A stretch of DNA of 23,082 nt from Bordetella parapertussis. GTDB lineage: Bacteria > Pseudomonadota > Gammaproteobacteria > Burkholderiales > Burkholderiaceae_C. The notes under the pieces are model-generated. The model saw only the letters and a list, made by a program, of their open reading frames with translations. It made no database searches and was not told the DNA's origin. The position numbers were made by a program, and so were the translations under genes. Location of the stretch: contig CAMDJU010000010.1 in assembly GCA_945900695.1 (NCBI GenBank), positions 1-23,082 on the forward strand, in the 5' to 3' direction. Positions 8,501-14,999 of the stretch are shown here, piece after piece; the first letter of the stretch is position 1; every line of letters starts with the position of its first letter.

Positions 8501-9619
8501 GCGGTCGGCGCTCACCTCCAGGGGCCCGTCGCCTGGGCGATCGCCGCGCCAGCCCAAACGCACCGCACCACCGGGCCAGTGCTCCCCCTCGGCGGTGGCA
8601 AATTGCAAGTCGTCGCTGAACACCGCATGGCCGTCAGCGGTGCGCGCATAACCCACGCGGCCGCGCAGCTCGCGCAAGTCCAACGGGGCCAAGCCCGCGC
8701 CCCATTGGAGCTCGGCGCGCTCAAAGGCCAGGTCGGCGGTGATGCCGCTGACCTGCATGGGGGCCGCGATGTCCACCCAGGCCTCGACCGCGCCCGCGCC
8801 CTTGAGCCAGGGGTCGGTGTCGGTGCTCAGCTGGGAAGGGGTGGGCAACCACGCCGCGTCCAGGCGGGGGGCTTTCACATAGGCTTGGCCCGACCATTCT
8901 TGCCAGCGCCCATTGTGCAAACTGAGCAAGGGCTGGCGAAACTGCCCGCGCAAGCTGATTCGCTCACCCCAGCCTTGGGGGGGCGTGGCGTCAAGCCGCA
9001 TATCGTGCTGGTTGAGGTGGTTGCGCAGCACCGCTGTGACGTTTTCCAGCCAGACCGGTTCGGGCCCTGGCCGGGTGTCGTCGCGCCAGCGCACCCGCCC
9101 TTGGCTGACGACAAACTCGGACTGAGAGAAAAACCAATCCAGTGCATCGCTGTGACCGGCGTCATCCAGCTTTTGGCCGCCCAAGCGCCACACGCCTTGG
9201 GCGTCGCGCCCCACCTCGATCTCCAGCCCCTCGAGGTGCACCTGGTCAAACGACAAACTGGTGAGCGAGCGCAGCGACAAACGCATGACCAAACGGGCCA
9301 CGCGCAGGCTGGGGGGGTCTTGCGGGTTGGCACTGTCCAAGATTTGCAGGTCTTGGATTTCAAAGGTCGGTATCCACCCCTCTGAATGGGCACTGAGCTC
9401 ACCCATGCGCAGGTTGACTCCCATTTTTTGCACCACTTGGCCCTCGATCCAAGGCCGCAAATCGCCAATGCGGGGCACAATCAGTGCATGGATGCTTCCC
9501 CACACCAGCAACAAGGCCACGCCGGCCCACACCAGCGTCCAAACCAAGCCCCGCAACAAGCGCGGCAGCCAGCGCGCCACAGCGTGATGAGGTGGGGTGG
9601 CTGGCGAGGTCTGGGTCAT
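5555..9619 (-). CDS. yhdP: YhdP family (AsmA-like) envelope protein
   Basis: This 1,354-residue protein has a short cytoplasmic N-terminus, one transmembrane helix (about 24-44) and a very large periplasmic part. The segment after the helix (PRIGDLRPWIEGQV, then the GVNLRMGELSAHSEGW region) is typical of YhdP/TIGR02099, and the C-terminal segment around NAGTASLVYGVINPLAGLTSF is also family-like. In Escherichia coli YhdP is one of the bridge-like AsmA proteins implicated in phospholipid transport from inner to outer membrane. It is the first gene of the coupled unit yhdP-amidase-kinase-regulator and is divergent from glnE. The ATG at 9619 has a purine-rich AAAGGGA about 12 bases upstream. Length fits betaproteobacterial homologues as I recall them. 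Confidence 0.93.
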   Translation of the reverse strand: MTQTSPATPPHHAVARWLPRLLRGLVWTLVWAGVALLLVWGSIHALIVPRIGDLRPWIEGQVVQKMGVNLRMGELSAHSEGWIPTFEIQDLQILDSANPQDPPSLRVARLVMRLSLRSLTSLSFDQVHLEGLEIEVGRDAQGVWRLGGQKLDDAGHSDALDWFFSQSEFVVSQGRVRWRDDTRPGPEPVWLENVTAVLRNHLNQHDMRLDATPPQGWGERISLRGQFRQPLLSLHNGRWQEWSGQAYVKAPRLDAAWLPTPSQLSTDTDPWLKGAGAVEAWVDIAAPMQVSGITADLAFERAELQWGAGLAPLDLRELRGRVGYARTADGHAVFSDDLQFATAEGEHWPGGAVRLGWRGDRPGDGPLEVSADRLDLSALTRIGQRLPLPAALREALSAHQPQGQLERLKAQWQDNPSGARFSAKGLWRQARLKPAMVAGRWPLPGLQGADLDFDFDQAKGRVQLRMKSGVIEGALGLSEPRLVVDKGQADVEWQRNGEALSVKFKDAQLSNPDGAVEASGSWSSAKGDQPWPGVLDLKGKIVRIEARQLHRYLPTAIDASVRDYLRNALLRGQAVQAAVRVKGDLSHFPFRQPQQGEFSIQGQLKEVGFAYVTPPVPNASAARGAPAPAEWPALSVASGEWVLDRTSFRIKDAKARMPSVPNLAWQNIQAQIPDMGAAPQVELSADGRAPLGEWLQLVTRSPLGALTGQVFDSAQGSGLADLRLAFTLPLAAPERVRVQGRMVLPGNDLQWSSWTPAMSRLRATAQFTETSLSVTDAQARVWGGDTRLDLRYNSRAAVDESPLSLQVQGAITAEGMRAARDLPGLARLAPFLRGRSNYNFNLGLRQGQPEWQLTSSLQGLEIALPAPLAKSADATWPLRVEQRVARDGRRDSLHASLGGALNLRYDRDTSAATPRVLRGAIALGQGASDPLPWPDQGVLLKLQWPQIDLDRWQAVIDSDAVGGLGAAGSTAPGAADGWDAYLPNAAVVQAQKVSWDRRELHQLHVGGTRQGPLWRANMHAQELEGYLEYRPVVANTPARLFVRLARLDVPPSAVSDIENLMFEQPKSLPALDIVVNELQLRGKKLGRAEVEAVNLPAGPRAIGEWRLNRLNVTVPEAQLSASGNWLALPGQTRRRTQLKFTLDIGDAGEFLARMGTPGAVRGGKGRMEGQVGWLGSPMTIDYPSMVGQFNVNVERGQFLKSDPGAARLLGVLSLQSLPRRLTLDFRDLFSEGFAFDFFRGDVQIEQGVAITNNLQMKGVAAAVLMEGRADIQHETQDIKVVVVPEINAGTASLVYGVINPLAGLTSFLAQLVLRQPLIDVNTRTFRVDGSWAEPRVSPYSASDSDTKTPRTGKP

Positions 9620-9670
9620 GGGCGCATATAGGTCCCTTTAATTATCCCCTGCCACCGTACCCGCCCGCCC
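9620..9670. promoter_or_regulatory. Divergent yhdP/glnE intergenic region with AT-rich core
   Basis: These 51 bases are the only space for the promoters of both yhdP and glnE. An AT-rich core (TTTAATTATC, 9637-9646) contrasts with GC-rich flanks. Read leftward it gives GATAAT (9641-9646), a good -10 box for yhdP; read rightward it gives TTTAAT or TAATTA, a weaker -10 for glnE with a leader of roughly 18 bases. No clear -35 boxes are seen on either strand. glnE has no obvious ribosome-binding site. Confidence 0.45.
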
Positions 9671-12442
9671 ATGAGCGAACCCACACACAGCACCAGGCCC
9701 CCGACAACGATGGCCGAACACAGCCGCTTGGTGCAGCGCTTGCGCCGCCGCTATGGGGATTGGCTGGCGCACCTGCCCCCTGGCGCACCGGTGGCGGACA
9801 CCATGGCTTTGGGCTATGCGCGGCTGCGCGAGCATGCTGCCCTGGATGTGCCCGACGCTCTTCGCTGCCTGCGCCAATGCGTGATCGAGCGCTTGGTGGT
9901 GCTCGACACCGAGCAGGGCGCCGATTTGGCCGTGGTCACCCGCGCCATGACCGATCTGGCCGAGTTCACCTTGGACGTGGCCTGCCAAGCGGCGTTTGAA
10001 CAACTCGATGCGCTGCACGGCGCGCCGCTCAAAGCCGATGGCAAACGCTGCCCGTTTTGGGTGGTGGGCATGGGCAAGTTGGGTGCGCGAGAACTGAATG
10101 TCTCCAGCGACATCGACCTGATTTATGTCTACGAGGACGATGGCGAGACCACTGGACGCGCTGACGGTCGCGGTCAGATCGACCACCAGGGCTACTTCAG
10201 CAAAGCGGTCAAGCTGATCTACACCTTGATCGGCGACACCCAAGCCCATGGCTTTGTGTTTCGCATGGACTTGGCGCTGCGACCCAACGGCATGTCGGGG
10301 CCGCCGGTGGTGTCGCTATCGGCGCTGGAGGAGTATTTCTTGGTCCAAGGCCGCGAGTGGGAGCGCTTTGCCTGGCTCAAGAGCCGGGTGGTGGCGCCGC
10401 GCTGCCACATGCAAGACGCCTACGCCTTGCGCGACACGGTGCAACCCTTTGTCTATCGGCGCTACTTGGACTACAGCGTGTTTGAAGCGCTGCGCGGCCT
10501 GCACCGCCAAATCCGCGACCAAGCGGCACGCCACAGCGCGGGCCGGCCCGAGCGGGCCAATGATGTCAAGCTTGGGCGCGGCGGCATTCGCGAAATCGAG
10601 TTCACCGTGCAACTGTTGCAAGTCGTGCGCGGTGGGCAATTCCCCGAGCTGCGCACCCGGCCCACGCTGAATGCCTTGCAACGCCTGGCCCGCGCCCAGC
10701 TGATGCCCGAGCCCACCGCCCAGGCGCTGGCCCAGGCCTATGTGTTTTTGCGCCGGGTGGAACACCGCATCCAATACCTGGACGACCAGCAAACCCATGT
10801 GTTGCCCACCGACGATGCCGACCTGCGGTGGTTGGCGCTCAGTTTGGGGCTGGCCGATGTGGCCGGGCTGCAAGCCGAGCTGGCCCGCCACCGTGCCGTG
10901 GTCGCGGGCGAATTTGAACGCTTACTCGGGCAAGACGGTGCCCCAGCCAGCCCGGGGAGCACGGCCACCCAGCCCGCCACAGCCCCCATGAGTGACATCG
11001 ATCAAGCGCTGGACCTGGAGGCCTTGACACCCTTGCTGCCCCCGGCCTTGGCGGCGCGGGTGCGCGAGTGGCCCGAGCACCCACGCGTGCGGGCCTTGCG
11101 CGAAGACGGCCGCCAGCGCCTGGTCAAGCTGATCAAGCGCACCCACCAATGGACCCAAGAGGGCAGCATCAGCGAAACCGCTGCGCTGCGGTGGTGCGAT
11201 TGGATCGAGCCCTTGCTGCGCCGCGAAAGCTATTTGGCGCTGCTGCTTGAGCGCCCCCAGGTGCACCAGCAACTGCTGCGCTTGCTCGGGGCGGCGCGTT
11301 GGACCGCGCGCTATTTGCTGCAACACCCTGGGGTGATCGACGAATTGGCCAGCCCGGCCTTGCTGATGGAACGCTTTGACCCTGTCGAGATGCAGCGCAG
11401 CCTCAACGAGCGTCAACAGGCCCTGGCAGGTGTGGGCCAAGACGACGAGGAAAGCCTGCTCAATTTGCTGCGCCGCGCCCACCATGCCGAGACCTTTCGC
11501 ATCCTGGCACGCGACGTGGAGGGCCGCCTGGGGGTGGAGCAAGTCGCCGATGACCTGAGTGCGCTGGCCGATGTGATCCTGCGGGTGACGGCGCAATGGG
11601 TGTGGCAGCGCTTGAAGCAACGCCACCGCGAAGCACCCGCTTTTGCCATCTTGGCTTACGGCAAGCTGGGCGGCAAAGAGTTGGGCTACGGCAGCGATTT
11701 GGACATTGTGTTTGTGTACGACGACGCGCATGAGCAAGCCGGTGAGGTGTATGCCCTGTACGTGCGCAAAATCATCCATTGGCTGACGGTCAAAACCGCC
11801 GAAGGTGATTTGTACGAAATTGACACCGCGCTGCGGCCCAATGGCAATTCGGGACTGCTGGTGAGTGACTTTGAGTCGTTTGCCAACTACCAAGCCCAAC
11901 GCGGCAGCAACACCGCTTGGACCTGGGAGCACCAGGCGATGACGCGGGCGCGTTTTTGCATGGGCCAGGCCGACTTTCAAGCGCGCTTTGATGCGGTGCG
12001 CGAACAAGTCATTTGCGCCCCGCGCGACCTGGCCGCCTTGGCCCAAGAGATCGGTGCCATGCGCGAAAAATTGCGCCACGCCCGACCCGCCCAAGCAGGC
12101 CTGTTCGATGTCAAGCACGGCCCAGGCGGCATGGTGGATGCGGAGTTTGCGGTGCAGTTTCTGGTGCTTGGCCATGGAAAAGCCCATCCCGGCTTGCGCG
12201 CCAACGTGGGCAACATCGCCTTGCTGCAACACGCCGAAGCGGTGGGCCTGCTGCCCACAGGCGTGGGCCAAACCGCGGCCCGCGCTTATCGCAGCTTGCG
12301 CCGCTTACAGCACCGCGCCCGCTTGGACGAAGCCCCGACCCAAATGGCACCCGACAGCTTGGCCGCCGAGCGGCTGGCCATCGAAGGCTTGTGGGCCTGC
12401 ACCTTGGGTGCAGAAGGGGCCCAAACCTCACCACCGCTTTGA
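9671..12442 (+). CDS. glnE: Bifunctional glutamine synthetase adenylyltransferase/deadenylase
   Basis: GlnE adds and removes AMP on glutamine synthetase in response to PII signalling, tuning nitrogen assimilation in the cytoplasm. The 923-residue protein shows both nucleotidyltransferase domains. The N-terminal deadenylase core has VVGMGKLGARELNVSSDIDL (131-150; metal-binding Asp 147 and Asp 149) and a GRGGIREIEFTVQLL segment near 300. The C-terminal adenylylase core has AYGKLGGKELGYGSDLDIVF (about 661-680; Asp 676 and Asp 678) and a second HGPGGMVDAEFAVQF segment near 815-830. E. coli GlnE has 946 residues, so this is full length. The ATG at 9671 was chosen; an in-frame ATG at 9710 is possible. 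Confidence 0.97.
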   Translation: MSEPTHSTRPPTTMAEHSRLVQRLRRRYGDWLAHLPPGAPVADTMALGYARLREHAALDVPDALRCLRQCVIERLVVLDTEQGADLAVVTRAMTDLAEFTLDVACQAAFEQLDALHGAPLKADGKRCPFWVVGMGKLGARELNVSSDIDLIYVYEDDGETTGRADGRGQIDHQGYFSKAVKLIYTLIGDTQAHGFVFRMDLALRPNGMSGPPVVSLSALEEYFLVQGREWERFAWLKSRVVAPRCHMQDAYALRDTVQPFVYRRYLDYSVFEALRGLHRQIRDQAARHSAGRPERANDVKLGRGGIREIEFTVQLLQVVRGGQFPELRTRPTLNALQRLARAQLMPEPTAQALAQAYVFLRRVEHRIQYLDDQQTHVLPTDDADLRWLALSLGLADVAGLQAELARHRAVVAGEFERLLGQDGAPASPGSTATQPATAPMSDIDQALDLEALTPLLPPALAARVREWPEHPRVRALREDGRQRLVKLIKRTHQWTQEGSISETAALRWCDWIEPLLRRESYLALLLERPQVHQQLLRLLGAARWTARYLLQHPGVIDELASPALLMERFDPVEMQRSLNERQQALAGVGQDDEESLLNLLRRAHHAETFRILARDVEGRLGVEQVADDLSALADVILRVTAQWVWQRLKQRHREAPAFAILAYGKLGGKELGYGSDLDIVFVYDDAHEQAGEVYALYVRKIIHWLTVKTAEGDLYEIDTALRPNGNSGLLVSDFESFANYQAQRGSNTAWTWEHQAMTRARFCMGQADFQARFDAVREQVICAPRDLAALAQEIGAMREKLRHARPAQAGLFDVKHGPGGMVDAEFAVQFLVLGHGKAHPGLRANVGNIALLQHAEAVGLLPTGVGQTAARAYRSLRRLQHRARLDEAPTQMAPDSLAAERLAIEGLWACTLGAEGAQTSPPL

Positions 12443-12585
12443 GTGGCTTGCAACCACGCGAACACCGTTGGGCGCGAGGGCCAACGGCGTGGCGCTTGGC
12501 GCGGCTGAGCCCTGAACCTTTGCAGGCGCTCCAGCGGAGCACGGCTTGGGTTTGAGGTCGAGCCGAGCGAACCACACGATCGGCA
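12443..12585. other. Convergent glnE/rfaE2 intergenic region with a small inverted repeat
   Basis: These 143 bases separate the two convergent stops. The only structure I see is a 7-bp inverted repeat, CCGTTGG (12465-12471) and CCAACGG (12481-12487), with a nine-base loop. It is not followed by a T-tract on either strand, so it is a poor intrinsic terminator. No convincing gene is present here. Confidence 0.4.
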
Positions 12586-13077
12586 TCAGCGGTTTTGGCG
12601 AATTTTCTGCACCAAGGCCGTGGTGGAAAAACCCGACACGAAGGGAATGGCCAAGGCCTTGCCGCCCCAACGGGCCATCGCATGGGTTTCGGCCAAGGTG
12701 GCCATGTCGTAATCGCCACCCTTGACCAGCAGATCTGGGCGCAAAGACTCGATCAATTGCAGCGGCGTGTCTTCATCGAACCAAGTGACCAGGTCCACCG
12801 AGGCCAGCGCGGCGATCAAACAAACCCGGTCAGCCTCGCGGTTCAAGGGGCGGTCCGCGCCTTTGCCCAAGCGCCGCGCCGAGGCGTCGGTGTTGAGGGC
12901 CACCACCAAGCTGGCGCCCAAGCTGCGGGCTTGGGCCAAATACGTCACATGGCCCCGGTGCAGCACATCGAACACGCCGTTGGTGAACACCACCGGCCCA
13001 CGTGCACGCAAGGCCTGCACCGCAGAAGCAGCCTGGTCAGGGGCCACGCATTTGGTCAAAAAATCGGGTTCATCCAT
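12586..13077 (-). CDS. rfaE2: D-glycero-beta-D-manno-heptose 1-phosphate adenylyltransferase (RfaE2)
   Basis: This enzyme transfers AMP from ATP to heptose 1-phosphate, the step that forms ADP-heptose for the lipopolysaccharide inner core. The 163-residue protein is the stand-alone C-terminal half of what is HldE in enterobacteria. It has FTNGVFDVLHRGHVTYL with the nucleotidyltransferase HxGH motif (HRGH), the segment PDLLVKGGDYD, and the C-terminal GFSTTALVQKI motif that contacts ATP. The reading frame is open 40 codons further upstream but that extension is Arg/Pro-rich; the ATG at 13077 fits the normal family length. A TAGAAT box lies seven bases before the ATG and no ribosome-binding site is visible, suggesting a leaderless mRNA. 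The kinase partner (RfaE1) is not in the window. Confidence 0.94.
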   Translation of the reverse strand: MDEPDFLTKCVAPDQAASAVQALRARGPVVFTNGVFDVLHRGHVTYLAQARSLGASLVVALNTDASARRLGKGADRPLNREADRVCLIAALASVDLVTWFDEDTPLQLIESLRPDLLVKGGDYDMATLAETHAMARWGGKALAIPFVSGFSTTALVQKIRQNR

Positions 13078-13084
13078 GCGCTCG

Positions 13085-13090
13085 ATTCTA
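13085..13090 (-). promoter_or_regulatory. Candidate -10 box (TAGAAT) of rfaE2
   Basis: On the minus strand TAGAAT is followed by seven bases and then the rfaE2 ATG. A start of transcription at the usual distance would fall on or within a base or two of the ATG. The -35 region is not a good consensus match. Together with the lack of a Shine-Dalgarno sequence this points to leaderless translation. Confidence 0.5.
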
Positions 13091-13138
13091 GGGATGCGCG
13101 GCCAACGATATGCCCTGGGAAAACTGGCGCAACGGGGT

Positions 13139-14104
13139 TTAGCGCGGGGTGGCTTTGGGCGCATGGGCGGCGCGCCATTTGCGCACCTCCTGCGCAATGT
13201 CGCCGAGTTGGGTCAAGGGCACCATGCCAGGGATTTCGCGCCGGCGCAAAGCCGGTGAGCTGCCACCGGCCCAAATCACCATGTGGGCCGGCAACATGCT
13301 GCGCAACTCTTGCAAACCTTCCACCACTTGGTTGGGGTTCATGCTCATGCTGCAACTGAGCGCCACCACATCCACTTGGTGGGCTTGGGCCGCCAACACA
13401 ATGTCGCGCAATGGGGTTTGAATCCCCAAGGACACGCAGCGACAACCCTCGATGGCCATGATGCTTTGGGCCATCAACAAGCCCACCGCATGTGACTCCT
13501 GGGGGAAGGTGGTCAGCAAAACCTTGGGCGTGCTGTGTTGGCCTTGTTCGGGCACGCTGCCAATGGCATGGCGAATGACGGTGGTGACCGACTCGGTGTA
13601 GAGGTGCTCCTCAAACACCTCGAGCGCGCCGCGCAACCAGGCTTCACCCACCATCACATTCAGGGGGGCCACCACTTCGGTGACAAACCGCGTCAGCCCC
13701 AAGGTGATGGCCGCCTGGCTGAAGGCCCGGCGCAAATCCTCGGCCCGGTGCTCTTTGATCATTTGCATGAAGTCGCGCAAATCGACCTCGGCCTCACCCT
13801 CGTCCGTTTGGGCCACCCAGTGGACGCGCTCGCCCGACATGCCCTGGCTCAATCGCTGCAACTCTTCGATCGGCAAAGCCACGATGCGCCCGGGGCGGTG
13901 GCCTTGATCGAGCAATCTTTTGATGACGCGCAACTTTTCCACCTCAGACAAGGTGTAGGCTCTCTCGCCAAAGGCATCGCGCCCAGGTTGCGGAAAACCA
14001 TAACGGCGCTCCCACACGCGCAAGGTGTCTTTGGCCAGACCGGTATCGCGCTCCACACCGGCGATGGACATGGTCAATGGCTCATGTTGGGCGCGAAAGT
14101 TCAT
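13139..14104 (-). CDS. MerR-family regulator with cobalamin-binding domain, CarH/LitR photoreceptor type
   Basis: The family represses target genes in the dark as an adenosylcobalamin-bound tetramer and releases DNA when light breaks the Co-C bond. The 321-residue protein has a MerR winged helix (about 12-80; DTLRVWERRYGFPQPGR at 26-42), a helical-bundle domain (about 108-185) and a Rossmann-like B12-binding domain (about 192-300). Two CarH hallmarks are visible: Trp 156 followed after nine residues by Glu 166-His 167 (W-x9-EH), and Glu 203-x-His 205-x-x-Gly 208 (E-x-H-x-x-G). The residue after Trp 156 is Leu, where Thermus CarH, as I recall, has the His that takes over cobalt ligation after light. 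The start at 14104 has AAGGA nine bases upstream. It is divergent from a probable light-stress cluster with a palindrome between them. Confidence 0.92.
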   Translation of the reverse strand: MNFRAQHEPLTMSIAGVERDTGLAKDTLRVWERRYGFPQPGRDAFGERAYTLSEVEKLRVIKRLLDQGHRPGRIVALPIEELQRLSQGMSGERVHWVAQTDEGEAEVDLRDFMQMIKEHRAEDLRRAFSQAAITLGLTRFVTEVVAPLNVMVGEAWLRGALEVFEEHLYTESVTTVIRHAIGSVPEQGQHSTPKVLLTTFPQESHAVGLLMAQSIMAIEGCRCVSLGIQTPLRDIVLAAQAHQVDVVALSCSMSMNPNQVVEGLQELRSMLPAHMVIWAGGSSPALRRREIPGMVPLTQLGDIAQEVRKWRAAHAPKATPR

Positions 14105-14113
14105 GCAGCAATG

Positions 14114-14118
14114 TCCTT
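14114..14118 (-). promoter_or_regulatory. Ribosome-binding site of the CarH/LitR-type gene
   Basis: AAGGA on the minus strand, nine bases before the ATG at 14104. This favours that start over the open extension to 14155 and over the internal ATG at 14071, which would also keep the whole MerR domain. Confidence 0.6.
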
Positions 14119-14141
14119 GTGGGTGGCCTTGTGATAGCCTG

Positions 14142-14156
14142 ATTGTCCTAGACAAT
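14142..14156. promoter_or_regulatory. Perfect palindrome ATTGTC-CTA-GACAAT, candidate operator of the CarH/LitR-type regulator
   Basis: Two perfect 6-bp arms flank a three-base spacer. The site lies 37 bases upstream of the regulator start and about 130 bases upstream of the divergent glutathione peroxidase gene. On the minus strand it overlaps the region where the -35 box of the regulator promoter should be; a TATCAC -10-like box follows. Autoregulation by this protein class is established, but this sequence as its binding site is my inference. Confidence 0.5.
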
Positions 14157-14188
14157 TCGACCAGTTTGGTGCATCATCCTACAACCGG

Positions 14189-14218
14189 GGCCAAAAATCA
14201 AGTATGGATTGCTTGGCC
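14189..14218. other. Imperfect hairpin/inverted repeat upstream of the glutathione peroxidase gene
   Basis: GGCCAA (14189-14194) pairs with TTGGCC (14213-14218) and inside it AATC (14196-14199) pairs with GATT (14207-14210), leaving a seven-base loop and a small internal loop. There is no following T-tract. It could be a structured leader, a second protein-binding site, or chance. The rest of the 181-base gap between the regulator and the peroxidase shows no clear sigma-70 promoter for the plus strand; TACAAC at 14180-14185 is the best -10-like match. Confidence 0.35.
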
Positions 14219-14285
14219 TGAACAAGCGCCATGACCCGCAAGCCCCCGTTGCCCTCCTCTCCCCCCTTCCCCATTGGACCCACCC

Positions 14286-14930
14286 ATGAACCTGCTCCAA
14301 CCCATGCCCGAAACGCGCCCCCTGGCACAGGCTGCCTTGGCCCTGCTGCTGTGCGCGGCAGCTGGCTGGGGCTGGGTCCGACCCGCATCGGCCCAAGCCA
14401 TGGGCCCCGCGGCTGCCAGCCCACAGGCCAGCCCCAACGCCGCTTGCCCGCGCCTGCTGCGCCACACCCACGATCGGCTGCAAGACGAAAAGCCCCAATC
14501 CCTGTGCCAATACGCCGGCCAGGTGGTGGTGGTCGTCAACACCGCCAGTTTTTGCGGTTTCACCCCGCAATACAAAGGCTTGGAAGATTTGCACGCGCGC
14601 TACAAAGGGCGCGGCTTGGTGGTGCTGGGCTTTCCGTCCAACGACTTTTCTCAAGAGCCCGAGTCGAATCAAAAGATCGCCGACTTTTGCGAGAACACCT
14701 TTGGGGTGAAGTTCCCCATGTTCAGCAAAACCAGCGTCACCGGCGCCCAGGCCGTGCCCTTGTTCAAGCAATTGAGCGAACTGACCGGCACCCGCCCGCG
14801 CTGGAACTTCTATAAATATGTGATTGCCCGTGACGGCACCCACGCCGTGGCCTTCAACAGCATGACGGGCCCGCAAGACAAAAACTTTGTTGCCGAAGTG
14901 GAAAAGCAGCTCAATGTCAAGCTGCCCTGA
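14286..14930 (+). CDS. Exported glutathione peroxidase-family thiol peroxidase
   Basis: The family reduces hydrogen peroxide and lipid hydroperoxides. The 214-residue precursor has an N-terminal signal-like hydrophobic stretch (about 13-31, possible cleavage after PASAQA near 33-38), so it probably acts in the periplasm. The active-site tetrad is present: Cys 90 in TASFCGFT, Gln 123 in DFSQEP, and Trp 173-Asn 174 in WNFYKY. Cys 135 in DFCENTFGVKFP aligns with the resolving Cys of thioredoxin-type family members, so thioredoxin-like reductants are more likely than glutathione. The usual FPCNQF motif reads FPSNDF. The ATG at 14286 lacks a Shine-Dalgarno site; ATG 14304 or TTG 14274 are alternatives. 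It diverges from the CarH-like regulator and precedes the oxidoreductase by 69 bases. Confidence 0.92.
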   Translation: MNLLQPMPETRPLAQAALALLLCAAAGWGWVRPASAQAMGPAAASPQASPNAACPRLLRHTHDRLQDEKPQSLCQYAGQVVVVVNTASFCGFTPQYKGLEDLHARYKGRGLVVLGFPSNDFSQEPESNQKIADFCENTFGVKFPMFSKTSVTGAQAVPLFKQLSELTGTRPRWNFYKYVIARDGTHAVAFNSMTGPQDKNFVAEVEKQLNVKLP

Positions 14931-14937
14931 CACTTTT

Positions 14938-14974
14938 CGCCAAAATACCTGCATTGGCGGGCCTCTTCAGGCCC
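14938..14974 (+). other. Two adjacent inverted repeats between the peroxidase and oxidoreductase genes
   Basis: CGCCAA (14938-14943) pairs with TTGGCG (14954-14959), and GGGCCT (14959-14964) pairs perfectly with AGGCCC (14969-14974) around a CTTC loop. They share one base, so they would compete or stack. Neither is followed by a T-tract, so an attenuator or RNA-processing element is as likely as a terminator. A weak -10-like CAAAAT lies at 14941-14946 within the first repeat. Confidence 0.35.
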
Positions 14975-14999
14975 CAGACCTTGTTGGTTCACACACCCC

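Noticed and set aside
5468..9385. Plus-strand frame of 1,305 codons opposite yhdP
   Set aside because: It is an antisense shadow: low-complexity His/Gln/Ala/Gly-rich translation, no domain, and the opposite strand encodes a clear YhdP protein.
10922..12271. Minus-strand frame of 449 codons opposite glnE
   Set aside because: Antisense shadow; glnE has both catalytic motifs across the same region.
12465..12487. Inverted repeat as an intrinsic terminator of glnE
   Set aside because: No T-tract follows on either strand and the stem is only 7 bp.
13078..13197. Forty-codon N-terminal extension of rfaE2
   Set aside because: It is Arg/Pro-rich, exceeds the family length, overlaps the end of the regulator gene and lies upstream of a good -10 box.
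14105..14285. ChrR/sigma-E-type promoter (TGATCC with TAnGTA) for the lipid cluster
   Set aside because: I found no pair of boxes with suitable spacing here or upstream of 15000, and no ECF sigma or anti-sigma gene lies in the window.
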